The notes beneath the pieces are model-generated. The model was not told where the DNA came from, did not search any database, and was given only the letters and a program-made list of their open reading frames with translations. From assembly GCF_019966535.1 (NCBI RefSeq), contig NZ_JAIMID010000004.1, positions 186,001-250,000 of the forward strand: 64,000 nucleotides of DNA. The letters are read 5' to 3'. This document shows positions 19,156-27,667 of this stretch, one piece after another (the stretch's first letter is position 1; every line of letters begins with the position of its first letter). The position numbers were made by a program, and so were the translations under genes. The stretch comes from Mesobacterium pallidum (GTDB taxonomy: Bacteria > Pseudomonadota > Alphaproteobacteria > Rhodobacterales > Rhodobacteraceae).

Positions 19156-20438
19156 TGGGTGCAGCCCTTGTCGCAATCGCGTTCTTCGGCCTAATGGCCC
19201 TTGGCATGCCGGTCGGCATCTCGATCGGGGTCGCGGGGATGATCGGCATCCTCGAGATGGGGCCGCGCTTCATGCAGATGGCGCCGGACCGGATCTTTGC
19301 CGGGCTCGACCTGTTCCCCTTCCTGGCCATGCCGTTCTTCATCCTCGCGGGCGAGATCATGAACCGGTCCGGCATCACGATGGGGCTGGTGCGGCTGGCC
19401 GATGCGCTGGTGGGCTGGATGCGCGGGGGGATGGCGCATTCGAACATGGTGGCGTCCGTGATGTTCGCGGGCATCACCGGCTCGGCCACCGCCGACGCCG
19501 CCGCCTTCGGCAACACGCTGGTGCCGGCGATGGAGAAAGCCGGCTACACCCGCCGCTACGCCGCCGCCGTGACGGCCGCCGGGTCCATCATCGGCCCGAC
19601 AATCCCGCCCTCGACGCTGGCGATCATCTACGGGTCCATCATGGGCGTGTCGATTGCCGGGCTTTTCGCTGCCGGCATCCTGCCGGGGTTGTTGATCTGC
19701 GCCATCTGCATGGCCGTGATCGCGCTGCACGCCAAGAAAAAGAACCTGCCCAAAGGGCAGGGGCGGCCGAGCTTCGGCATCGTCATCAAGGCCCTGCGCG
19801 AAGGTTTCCTGGCGGCGATGCTGCCGATCTTCATCCTCGGCTCGATCCTGGGCGGCTTTGCGACCCCCACCGAGGCCGCCGCCATCGCCGTGGCCTATGC
19901 CCTCGTCGTCGGCGGGCTGGTCTACCGCGCGCTGACCTGGAAGGACCTTTACGAAGTCGCCGTGCGCACCACGCGCATCACCGGGGTGATCTTCCTCATC
20001 ATCGCCTCGGCCACGATCCTTGGCTGGTGGATGACCTTCAACCGCATCCCGCAGGCCATCGCAGCGGGGCTGCTGTCGGTGTCGGACAACCCGCAGGTCA
20101 TCATCGCGCTGATCCTGCTGCTCTTGCTGGTCATCGGCCTTGTCATGGACATCAACGCCACGCTCATCATCCTCGCCCCCGTGCTGGCGCCGCTCACCGT
20201 GCAGATCGGCATGGACCCGGTGCACGCGGGCATCATGATCATCCTCGCGCTCAATATCTCGCTGATGACGCCACCCGTGGGGGCCTGCCTCTTCGTGCTC
20301 GCCTCGGTCACCGGGGAAAAGGTGGAATCCATCACGCGCGAGCTTTGGCCCTTCATCCTGGCCGAGGTCGGCATCTTGCTGGTCGTCGCCTTCTGGTCGG
20401 ATCTCACGCTTTTCATCCCAAGACTGCTGGGCCTCTGA
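19155..20438 (+). CDS. TRAP transporter large membrane subunit (DctM)
   Basis: 427 aa with about 12 helices; conserved DctM motifs FAGITGSATADAAAFG, GPTIPPSTLAIIYGS and ATPTEAAAIAVAYAL-type sequence (GFATPTEAAAIAVAY) are visible. Forms the transport channel with DctQ. ATG 19155 overlaps the DctQ stop and has GGGGAGAAG upstream; a GTG one codon earlier is the alternative. Confidence 0.92.
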   Translation: MGAALVAIAFFGLMALGMPVGISIGVAGMIGILEMGPRFMQMAPDRIFAGLDLFPFLAMPFFILAGEIMNRSGITMGLVRLADALVGWMRGGMAHSNMVASVMFAGITGSATADAAAFGNTLVPAMEKAGYTRRYAAAVTAAGSIIGPTIPPSTLAIIYGSIMGVSIAGLFAAGILPGLLICAICMAVIALHAKKKNLPKGQGRPSFGIVIKALREGFLAAMLPIFILGSILGGFATPTEAAAIAVAYALVVGGLVYRALTWKDLYEVAVRTTRITGVIFLIIASATILGWWMTFNRIPQAIAAGLLSVSDNPQVIIALILLLLLVIGLVMDINATLIILAPVLAPLTVQIGMDPVHAGIMIILALNISLMTPPVGACLFVLASVTGEKVESITRELWPFILAEVGILLVVAFWSDLTLFIPRLLGL

Positions 20439-20472
20439 GCCCGGCACCAAGATTAACAGGAGAGGACAAGAC

Positions 20473-21501
20473 ATGACCTTCATGAAGACCACCGCAACCG
20501 CCGTCGCGGCGCTGTGCCTTGCGGCGCAAGCCTATGCTGCCGACATCACCCTGCGCCTGGCGCACCTGAACCCCGAGGACCCCTTCGCCAGCCATTCCGG
20601 CGCCATGGCCTCGGTCTTCAAGAGCCTCGTTGAATCGAACTCCAACGGCCGGATCGAGGTGCAGCTGTTCCCCAACGGCCAGCTGGGCAAGGACAACGAG
20701 GTGATCGAGCAGGTGCGCTCGGGCCTCGTGGAATCGACCATCTCGTCCTCGGGCGGCATGGCGCAGCATTACCCGCTGGTCGGCGTCTTCGACATTCCCT
20801 TCGCCTTCCCGAACATCGGGGTGGCCTCGGACGTGATCGACCTCGCCAGCCCCTTCGGCGAGAAATTCGCCGCCGATCTCGAGGCCAAGACCGGCCTCAA
20901 GGTGCTGGGCCTGCTGGATTCGGGCGGTTTCTTTGCCTTCACCTCCTCCAAGGGCCCGATTGCCTCGGTCGAGGACATGGAGGGCCAGCGCATCCGCACC
21001 ATGACCCTTCCGACGCACGAGGCGATCATCTCGTCGCTGGGTGGCCAGCCGACCGCGCTGCCCTGGGCCGAGGTCTATACCGCGCTGCAGACGGGCGTGG
21101 CGGACGGCCAGATGAACCCGGTTCCGATCATCGCCTTTGCCAAGTTCGACGAGGTGCAGAAGTTCCTGTCGGTCACCAACCATCTGATCACGCCCTACAT
21201 CTGGACCATGAGCCCGGATTTCTATGACAGCCTGAGCGCAGAGGACCAGTACCTGGTCACCTGGGCCGCCGAGGTCGCAACCGATGCCGGCCGGTCGATG
21301 AGCCGCGTGATCGAGGCCTCGGAAAAGGGCCTGCCGGCGCTGGCCGCCAAGATGGATGTGAACGTCGTCACCCCCGAGGAACAGGCCAAGTTCGCCGCGG
21401 CTGCCCAACCCGCCGTCCGCGCCCTGATCGAAGAGAAATACGGCGCCGAAGGGATCGAGATGCTGGACTCCATGCTGTCCTCGATCGACGCGGCCAAGTA
21501 A
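20473..21501 (+). CDS. TRAP transporter substrate-binding protein (DctP)
   Basis: 342 aa, periplasmic. Signal peptide of about 22 residues ending AAQAYA-ADI. DctP family features: ITLRLAHLNPEDPFASH, LPWAEVYTALQTGVADGQMNP (solute-binding segment) and EAIISSLGGQPTALP. The conserved Arg of this family, IRTM in QRIRTMTLPTHEAI, would bind a carboxylate. By context the ligand is a ureido or amino acid. A hairpin follows the stop at 21522-21548. Confidence 0.9.
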   Translation: MTFMKTTATAVAALCLAAQAYAADITLRLAHLNPEDPFASHSGAMASVFKSLVESNSNGRIEVQLFPNGQLGKDNEVIEQVRSGLVESTISSSGGMAQHYPLVGVFDIPFAFPNIGVASDVIDLASPFGEKFAADLEAKTGLKVLGLLDSGGFFAFTSSKGPIASVEDMEGQRIRTMTLPTHEAIISSLGGQPTALPWAEVYTALQTGVADGQMNPVPIIAFAKFDEVQKFLSVTNHLITPYIWTMSPDFYDSLSAEDQYLVTWAAEVATDAGRSMSRVIEASEKGLPALAAKMDVNVVTPEEQAKFAAAAQPAVRALIEEKYGAEGIEMLDSMLSSIDAAK

Positions 21502-21521
21502 ACACACACTCACGGAACAGG

Positions 21522-21548
21522 GACCCGGGCGACGCGCCCGCCCGGGTC
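21522..21548 (+). terminator. Intercistronic hairpin after dctP
   Basis: Perfect stem GACCCGGGCG (21522-21531) / CGCCCGGGTC (21539-21548) with a 7-nt loop and no U-run. Such hairpins behind binding-protein genes commonly keep the upstream message more abundant than the downstream enzymes. A similar one follows the ABC binding protein at 27614-27642. Confidence 0.5.
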
Positions 21549-21577
21549 GATAGACACGACCGACGCCCGAGGACCAC

Positions 21578-22816
21578 ATGACCACCGAGATCACCCGCTT
21601 TGCCGGCACGCCCGAGGCGTTCACGCTTTGCACCAATGCCGCGGCCTCCAAGGCGGCGCCCTGGACGCCGGCGCAGGACGCGATCCTTAGCGATGCGGGC
21701 CTCGCCGCCGCGCGCGAGACGATCACCGGCTGGCCCGGCTACGCGCCGACGCCGCTGGTGGCGCTGCCCGCGCTGGCCCAGCGGATCGGCGTGGCCGAGA
21801 TCCGGTTCAAGGACGAAGGCGGACGGTTCGGGCTGGGCAGTTTCAAGGCCCTCGGCGGCGCCTATGCCGTGGCGCGGCTGCTGCGCGCCAAGGTCTCCGA
21901 CGCGCTCGGGCGCGACGTGGGGATGGAGGAGATCACCGGCAAGCAGCATCCCGGGATCGTGTCGCAGATCACCGTCTGCTGTGCGACCGACGGCAACCAC
22001 GGCCGGTCCGTCGCCTGGGGCGCGCAGACCTTCGGCTGCGCCTGTGTGATCTTCATCCACGCCACCGTCTCGGAAGGGCGCCGTGCGGCCATTGCCGCCT
22101 ACGGTGCCGAGGTGCGGCGCTGCAAAGGCAATTACGACGATTCCGTCCGGGAGGCGCAGGAAACGGCCACCCGCGAAGGCTGGTTCGTGGTGTCCGACAC
22201 CTCCTACCCGGGCTATATGGAGGTGCCCAAGGACGTGATGCAGGGCTATGAGCTGATGGCGGACGAAGCCGTCTCGGCCATGCAGACGCCCCCGACCCAT
22301 ATCTTCCTGCAGACCGGCGTCGGCGGCATGGCGGCCGCCGTGACCGCGCATGTCGCGCGAAAGTTCGGCGCCGCGCGCCCGACCATCGTGCTTTGCGATC
22401 CTGATCGGTCGGCCTGCGTGCTCGCCTCGATCCGGGCAGGCACGCCCACGGCGGTCGAAGGCGATCTCGACACGCTGATGGCGGGTCTTGCCTGCGGCGA
22501 GGTTTCGGCGCTGGCGTGGGAAATCCTGCGTGACCACGCCGACGCGGTCATGGAAGTCACCGACGACGAAGCCGTCGCCGCGATGAAATGGCTGGCCTTC
22601 CCGACAGGGGGCGACACGCCCGTCGTGGCCGGTGAATCCGCCGTGGCGGGACTGGCCGGATTGGCGGTCGCGATGAAGGATGCGGAGGCGCGGGCCATGC
22701 TCGGCCTCGACGCCACCTCGCGCGTGCTGGTTTTTGGAACTGAAGGTGACACCGACGCCGCGCTTTACGAACAGCTCATGGGCACCACGGCCGCGCAGGT
22801 CCGGGGCGCCGCATGA
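21578..22816 (+). CDS. dpaL: Diaminopropionate ammonia-lyase
   Basis: 412 aa PLP enzyme (fold type II). PLP Lys at about residue 90 in GLGSFKALGGAYAV, phosphate loop QTGVGGMAAAVTAH, and the family segment CCATDGNHGRSVAWGAQ. Converts D- or L-2,3-diaminopropionate to pyruvate and two ammonia. ATG 21578 lies 29 bp after the dctP hairpin. It overlaps the next gene (ATGA), so lyase and hydrolase are translationally coupled. In E. coli the homologue ygeX sits next to an M20 gene, ygeY, as here. Confidence 0.9.
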   Translation: MTTEITRFAGTPEAFTLCTNAAASKAAPWTPAQDAILSDAGLAAARETITGWPGYAPTPLVALPALAQRIGVAEIRFKDEGGRFGLGSFKALGGAYAVARLLRAKVSDALGRDVGMEEITGKQHPGIVSQITVCCATDGNHGRSVAWGAQTFGCACVIFIHATVSEGRRAAIAAYGAEVRRCKGNYDDSVREAQETATREGWFVVSDTSYPGYMEVPKDVMQGYELMADEAVSAMQTPPTHIFLQTGVGGMAAAVTAHVARKFGAARPTIVLCDPDRSACVLASIRAGTPTAVEGDLDTLMAGLACGEVSALAWEILRDHADAVMEVTDDEAVAAMKWLAFPTGGDTPVVAGESAVAGLAGLAVAMKDAEARAMLGLDATSRVLVFGTEGDTDAALYEQLMGTTAAQVRGAA

Positions 22817-24042
22817 CTCCCGACATCTCGCTACCCCGGCTGATGGAGAGCCTGCGGTCGCTCGGCCAGGTCGGCGCGCTGGACGGCGGCGGGGTCTGCC
22901 GCCTTGCGCTGACCGATGCCGACAAGGCCGGGCGCGACTGGCTGGTGGCACGGATGGAAGGGCTGGGCCTCACCGTCCATATCGACGCCATCGGCAATAT
23001 CTGGGGCATCCGGGCCGGGCACAGCGACACGGCGCCGGTCATGATGGGCTCGCATATCGACACGGTCGCGACGGGCGGGCTCTACGACGGCGCGCTTGGG
23101 GTGCTCGCCGGGCTCGAGGTCATCGCGACGCTGAACGCCGCCGGGGTCGAGACCGATCTGCCCCTCGCCGTCGCCGCCTTCACCAACGAAGAGGGCGCGC
23201 GCTTTGCCCCCGACATGATGGGGTCGGGCGTGCACCAGGGCGCTCTGGACCTCTCCGAGATGCTGGCGACCCGGGCCACCGGCGGCACCGCAGTGGTGGG
23301 CGAAGAGCTGGCGCGCATCGGCTATGCCGGCACCGCGGTCCCGTTCACGCCCGCCGCCTATCTCGAGCTGCATATCGAACAGGGTCCGGTGCTGGAGGTC
23401 GAAGGCCTCCGTATTGGTGCCGTAACCTCGGTCCAGGGCATCCACTGGACCGAGGTTACGGTGACGGGACAGACCAATCACGCCGGGACCACGCCCATGG
23501 CGCTGCGCCGGGACGCGGGGCAGGTGGGGTTCGCCATCGCCCGCGCCGCCGATGCCATCGCCGCGCGGCTCGGGCCGCCACAGGTCGCCACCGTGGGCGT
23601 GTTCGAGCTGTCGCCGGGGCTGGTGAACGTCGTCCCGGGTACCGCGCGCCTGACCGTGGACATGCGCAACACCGATGGCGATGTGCTGGACGCCGCCACG
23701 GAGGAACTGCTGGCCGAGGCGCAGGCGCTGGCCCAAGCGGCGGGCTGCACGATAGACATCCGCCCGCTGGCGCGCTTTGCGCCGGTCGTCTTCGACGCGG
23801 GCCTCGTGGACAAGGTCGCGCGGGCCGCCGAGGCGCGACAGCTGCCCACGCGCCGGATGCCCTCGGGCGCGGGGCACGATGCGCAGATGTTCGCGCCCAA
23901 TTGCCCGACCGCGATGATCTTCATCCCCTCGGCCGGGGGGCTCAGCCACAACATCAACGAACACAGCGACGAAGACGACATCGGCGCGGGGGCGCAGGTC
24001 CTGTGCGATGTCGTCTGCGACCTTGCAGGAGCACAGATATGA
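22813..24042 (+). CDS. M20-family Zn-dependent hydrolase (N-carbamoyl-L-amino acid / allantoate amidohydrolase type)
   Basis: 409 aa cytosolic amidohydrolase. Metal-binding motifs GSHIDTVATGGLYDGALG and AFTNEEGARF, the dimerisation segment with TNHAGTTPM, and SGAGHDAQ near the C-terminus match the hydantoinase/carbamoylase (HyuC/AllC) branch of M20. Expected to cleave ureido groups from N-carbamoyl amino acids or related ureides. ATG overlaps the upstream and downstream genes by ATGA on both sides. Confidence 0.85.
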   Translation: MTPDISLPRLMESLRSLGQVGALDGGGVCRLALTDADKAGRDWLVARMEGLGLTVHIDAIGNIWGIRAGHSDTAPVMMGSHIDTVATGGLYDGALGVLAGLEVIATLNAAGVETDLPLAVAAFTNEEGARFAPDMMGSGVHQGALDLSEMLATRATGGTAVVGEELARIGYAGTAVPFTPAAYLELHIEQGPVLEVEGLRIGAVTSVQGIHWTEVTVTGQTNHAGTTPMALRRDAGQVGFAIARAADAIAARLGPPQVATVGVFELSPGLVNVVPGTARLTVDMRNTDGDVLDAATEELLAEAQALAQAAGCTIDIRPLARFAPVVFDAGLVDKVARAAEARQLPTRRMPSGAGHDAQMFAPNCPTAMIFIPSAGGLSHNINEHSDEDDIGAGAQVLCDVVCDLAGAQI

Positions 24043-24950
24043 GCCGGAAATTCATCGTCGCGGGCGCGCAGCTGGGGCCCATCGCCAAGGACGAACCGCG
24101 CGCCTCGGCCGTCGCCCGCATGTGCGCGCTGATGCGCCGCGCCCATGCCCAGGGTGCCGCGCTGGTGGTGTTCCCGGAACTCGCCCTGACCACCTTCTTT
24201 CCGCGCTGGTACGAGACGGAGCCCGCCAAGATCGACTGCTGGTTCGAGACCGAGATGCCGAACGCCGACACGGCGCCGCTGTTCGCACTGGCGCGCGAGC
24301 TCGGCATCGGCTTTCACCTTGGTTATGCCGAGCTGACCCCCGAGGGGCGGCATTTCAACACTGCGATCCTTGTCTCGGACAAGGGCGAGATCCTGGCCAA
24401 GTACCGCAAGATCCACCTGCCGGGCCATGCCGAGAACGAACCCTGGCGGCCGTTCCAGCATCTCGAGAAATACTATTTCGAAAAGGGCGACCTCGGCTTT
24501 CCGGTCTTCGACGCCTTTGGCGGCAAGCTTGGCATGTGCATCTGCAACGACCGCCGCTGGCCCGAGACCTGGCGCGTGCTCGGCCTGGGCGGGGCCGAAC
24601 TGGTCGTGCTGGGCTACAACACGCCCTCGCATTACGTGCCCGCGCCGGAACATGATCATTTGCAGTATTTCCACAACGAGCTGTCGATCCAGGCCGGGTG
24701 CTACCAGAACGGCCTCTGGGCCGTGGCCGTGGCCAAGGCGGGGGTCGAGGAAGGCTCGGACCTGATCGGCGGCAGTCTCATCGTCGCGCCCACGGGCGAG
24801 ATCCTGGCCCGCGCCGCCACGGTCGGCGACGAGGTGATCACCGCCGAGGTCGACCTGGACCGCTGCGCCGAGATCCGGGCGAATGTCTTCAACTTCGACC
24901 TGCACCGCCAGCCCGAGGATTACGCGGCGATCACCGCGCCCAAGGGGTAG
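24039..24950 (+). CDS. N-carbamoyl-D-amino acid amidohydrolase (nitrilase superfamily)
   Basis: 303 aa, full length. The nitrilase triad is intact: Glu 47 (VVFPELALTTFFPRWY), Lys 124 (KYRKIHLPG) and Cys 169 (GMCICNDRRWPE). These segments match D-carbamoylase (DCase) closely. It releases ammonia and CO2 from N-carbamoyl-D-amino acids. Paired with an M20 carbamoylase of the L- or ureide type, it would let the cell strip ureido groups of either configuration. ATG 24039 overlaps the M20 stop. Confidence 0.87.
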   Translation: MSRKFIVAGAQLGPIAKDEPRASAVARMCALMRRAHAQGAALVVFPELALTTFFPRWYETEPAKIDCWFETEMPNADTAPLFALARELGIGFHLGYAELTPEGRHFNTAILVSDKGEILAKYRKIHLPGHAENEPWRPFQHLEKYYFEKGDLGFPVFDAFGGKLGMCICNDRRWPETWRVLGLGGAELVVLGYNTPSHYVPAPEHDHLQYFHNELSIQAGCYQNGLWAVAVAKAGVEEGSDLIGGSLIVAPTGEILARAATVGDEVITAEVDLDRCAEIRANVFNFDLHRQPEDYAAITAPKG

Positions 24951-25026
24951 GGCAGTTGCGCGGCGCCCCGCCGGATGCGACCCTTGCCGTTGAACACCGT
25001 TCAGACAGCGAGGGCCGCGCGCCGCC

Positions 25027-25878
25027 ATGGATTCCAAGGACCACATCGGCCAGCGCCTGCTGACCGCCTATGACGACCTGCCGCGCGGCGAGCGGCGGCT
25101 GGCCGACCTGCTGCTCGAGGACCTCGGGCTTATCCGCTATTCCTCGGCCGGGGAGCTTGCGGCGCGGGCCGGGGTGTCCAAGGCCACCGCCTCGCGCCTC
25201 TTCCATCGCTTGGGCTACAGCGGGTTCCGCGCCATCCTGCAAGAGGTGCGCGAGAGCCCGCCGGTGAGCCCGGTGAGCCACGAGAACCCGCTGGGCGATG
25301 TGCCGCTCAGCATGGGCGCCTACCTCGATGCCGAGGTGCAGCACCTGATCCGCACCTTCGAGGTGCTGCGCCCCGACGACCTGACCCGCGCGGTCAAGCT
25401 CTTGCGTGACGGCGAAAAGCTTTGGGTCGTGGGCTTTGGCGAAGACTACCCGATCGCCCATTTCGCCCGCTCGCTGCTGATCAAGCTGCGGCCCGACATC
25501 CGCATGATCCCGCTGGGCGGCTTCCCGATCCCCGAGGAATTCGCCTCGATCACCGACAAGGACACTGTGCTGGCGCTGGGGGCCGGGCGGCGCACGCAGG
25601 ATTTCCACAACGTGGTCAGCTCGGCCGCCGAGGCCGGGGCGCGCATCGTGCTGGTCACCGGAACGCTCGCGAAAGGCGACCAAAAGAACGCCTCGGTCAT
25701 CCTGCGCGGGCGCACCTCTGGGCCGACTCTCTTCGGCTCGCTCACCGCGCCGATCAGCCTGGTCACCTACCTTTGCGCGCGACTCGCGTCCGAGCTGGGT
25801 TTTCCGGCTGCTGACAGATTGCGCGCCATTGCCTCGATTCATGCAGAGTGGGACGAGGTCGAGGACGACGACGCCTGA
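25027..25878 (+). CDS. RpiR-family regulator, between TRAP/ureide and ABC operons
   Basis: 283 aa. HTH_6 domain with AGVSKATASRLFHRLGYSGF (about 48-67) and a SIS domain (LWVVGFGEDYPIAHFARSLL, about 132-151). It is a paralogue of the RpiR at 17646. It lies 76 bp after the D-carbamoylase gene in the same direction and 172 bp before the ABC binding-protein gene, so it may be cotranscribed with either. The SIS cleft ligand is unknown. Confidence 0.85.
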   Translation: MDSKDHIGQRLLTAYDDLPRGERRLADLLLEDLGLIRYSSAGELAARAGVSKATASRLFHRLGYSGFRAILQEVRESPPVSPVSHENPLGDVPLSMGAYLDAEVQHLIRTFEVLRPDDLTRAVKLLRDGEKLWVVGFGEDYPIAHFARSLLIKLRPDIRMIPLGGFPIPEEFASITDKDTVLALGAGRRTQDFHNVVSSAAEAGARIVLVTGTLAKGDQKNASVILRGRTSGPTLFGSLTAPISLVTYLCARLASELGFPAADRLRAIASIHAEWDEVEDDDA

Positions 25879-25930
25879 GCGGTTTCATTCCCACGTCCAT
25901 TCCCGGCTGCGCGCCCGTGTGAAAGCATCA

Positions 25931-25950
25931 GAAATGAAAATGAACATTTC
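25931..25950. promoter_or_regulatory. Inverted repeat before ABC operon, candidate RpiR operator
   Basis: GAAATG (25931-25936), 8-bp spacer, CATTTC (25945-25950). The core ATGAAAATGAACATTTC closely resembles ATGAAAATAGCATTTC before the TRAP operon. The whole gap 25879-26050 is AT-rich for this genome and contains further TGAAA/TTTCA-like half-sites (GTGAAATTT at 25955-25963). Confidence 0.5.
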
Positions 25951-26050
25951 GCTTGTGAAATTTATCTTGCCAGAGATGCAAGCCACATGCGCCAATTTCC
26001 ACGCAGGCGCCATTGGGGGCGCCGCCGACATGGGAATGGGAGACGATCAC

Positions 26051-27604
26051 ATGAGAACGACCCGGAAAAGAATTCTGGGCCCGGCTCTGGTCGCTGCAAC
26101 GCTGGCCTCGGGCCACGGGGTCGCGGCGCAAGAGCTGGTCTGGGCACGCTACGGCGATGCCGATTCACTCGATCCGCACCGCGCGACGAGCACGCTGTCG
26201 ATGCAGGTCTGGGACCAGATCTACGACACGCTCCTGGCCTTCGACATGGAGGGGACGCCCGGCCCCAACATGGCAACTTCGTGGGAGGTAAGCGAGGACG
26301 GGCTGGAATACACCTTTGCGCTGGCCGACGGGATCCTGTGCCATGACGGCACGCCCTTCGACGCCAATGACGTCAAGTTCACCATCGACCGGGCCTTTGG
26401 CGACAACCCGAGCCTGACGCGCACCTCCTGGGGGCCGATCACCGGGGTCGAGGTGCTGGACCCGCTGAGCGTCAAGGTCACGATGAGCTCCAAGTTCGGG
26501 GCCTTCCTGCCGTTCCTGGCCGACAGTTTTTCGTCCATGGTCTGCGACACCAACACAGCCGATACCTTCGGGTCGTCCACCGCCATCGGCACGGGGCCGT
26601 TCAGCCTGGTCGAATGGGTCAAGGGCGATCAGATCGTGCTGGCCAAGAACCCCGAGTTCACCAACCTCGGCGATCCGGTCGACAACCCCGGTGCGCCCTA
26701 TATCGACACGCTGATCATCCGCACCGTGCCCGAGCCGCAGACGCGCCTGGCCGCCCTCCGGACCGGAGAGGTGCATATCGCCGAGCCGCCCTTTGACGAC
26801 GTGCCGGCGATCCAGCAATCGGGCGATCTTGACATCATCGTGGCCGAGAACACCGGCCAGGACGTGTTCTGGGAATTCACCGTCTCGCGCCCGCCCTTCG
26901 ACGACATCCGCGCGCGTCAGGCCGTGGCCTATGGCACCGATCCGCAGATGGCCATCGACATCATCTACAGCGGGCTGACCAACCGCGAATGGTGCCCCGT
27001 GGCGCGCGGGGTCTTCGGCAATGACCAGGAGTTCTGCGAGCAATACGGCTATCCGTATGATCCCGACAAGGCGATGGAGCTGCTGGCGGAGATGGGCTAC
27101 GGGCCGGACAACCCGCTTGAGACGACGATGTTCGTCTGGACGGGCGGCAACCGTCACAAGCTGGCCGAGATATTTCAGGCGCAGCTGGCCCAGGTCGGCA
27201 TCAACGCGGCGATCGAGATCATGGACATCGGGACAATGAATGCCCGCGTCAAGGAACAGAACGAAAGCCCCGACGATCCGTCCCCCGGCACCTTCGACAT
27301 GATGACCTGGTCCTGGTACGACCCGGACATCCTCTACCAGCTCTGGCATTCGCCCGGCGCCTATTCCGGCTTCCAGAACGCCGAGCTGGACGCGATGCTC
27401 GAGGAAACCCGCACCACCATCGAACCCGGCGCGCGGCTCGAGAAGGTGCAGGCGGTCATCAAGTACCTCATGGAGAACGCCGTTCACGTCGGCCTCTATT
27501 CGCCCGGCTGGGAATGGGTCTTTGCCGTGCGGCCCGAGGTCGAGGGCTTCAAGATCGGCCCCTTCCTCCACCCCATCTTCACCGACGTGAAGATCGAAGG
27601 CTGA
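26051..27604 (+). CDS. ABC transporter solute-binding protein, family 5 (peptide type)
   Basis: 517 aa, periplasmic. Signal peptide to about residue 24 (HGVAAQELVWA). SBP_bac_5 features: YGDADSLDPHRATS, the YTFALADGILCHDGTPFDANDVKFTI block and IGTGPFSLVEW. Probable binding of oligopeptides or N-acylated amino acids. ATG 26051 has GGGAG 8 bp upstream; in-frame ATGs at 26030 and 26036 would lengthen the signal peptide. A hairpin follows the stop. Confidence 0.9.
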   Translation: MRTTRKRILGPALVAATLASGHGVAAQELVWARYGDADSLDPHRATSTLSMQVWDQIYDTLLAFDMEGTPGPNMATSWEVSEDGLEYTFALADGILCHDGTPFDANDVKFTIDRAFGDNPSLTRTSWGPITGVEVLDPLSVKVTMSSKFGAFLPFLADSFSSMVCDTNTADTFGSSTAIGTGPFSLVEWVKGDQIVLAKNPEFTNLGDPVDNPGAPYIDTLIIRTVPEPQTRLAALRTGEVHIAEPPFDDVPAIQQSGDLDIIVAENTGQDVFWEFTVSRPPFDDIRARQAVAYGTDPQMAIDIIYSGLTNREWCPVARGVFGNDQEFCEQYGYPYDPDKAMELLAEMGYGPDNPLETTMFVWTGGNRHKLAEIFQAQLAQVGINAAIEIMDIGTMNARVKEQNESPDDPSPGTFDMMTWSWYDPDILYQLWHSPGAYSGFQNAELDAMLEETRTTIEPGARLEKVQAVIKYLMENAVHVGLYSPGWEWVFAVRPEVEGFKIGPFLHPIFTDVKIEG

Positions 27605-27613
27605 ACCGAGCGG

Positions 27614-27642
27614 GCCGCGCGCAGGTTTGCCCGGCGCGCGGC
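27614..27642 (+). terminator. Intercistronic hairpin after ABC binding-protein gene
   Basis: Perfect stem GCCGCGCGC (27614-27622) / GCGCGCGGC (27634-27642), 11-nt loop, no U-run. Likely a stabiliser or attenuator between the highly needed binding protein and the permease genes. Confidence 0.5.
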
Positions 27643-27667
27643 TCACAATTCCCCGACAGGAGGCCCC

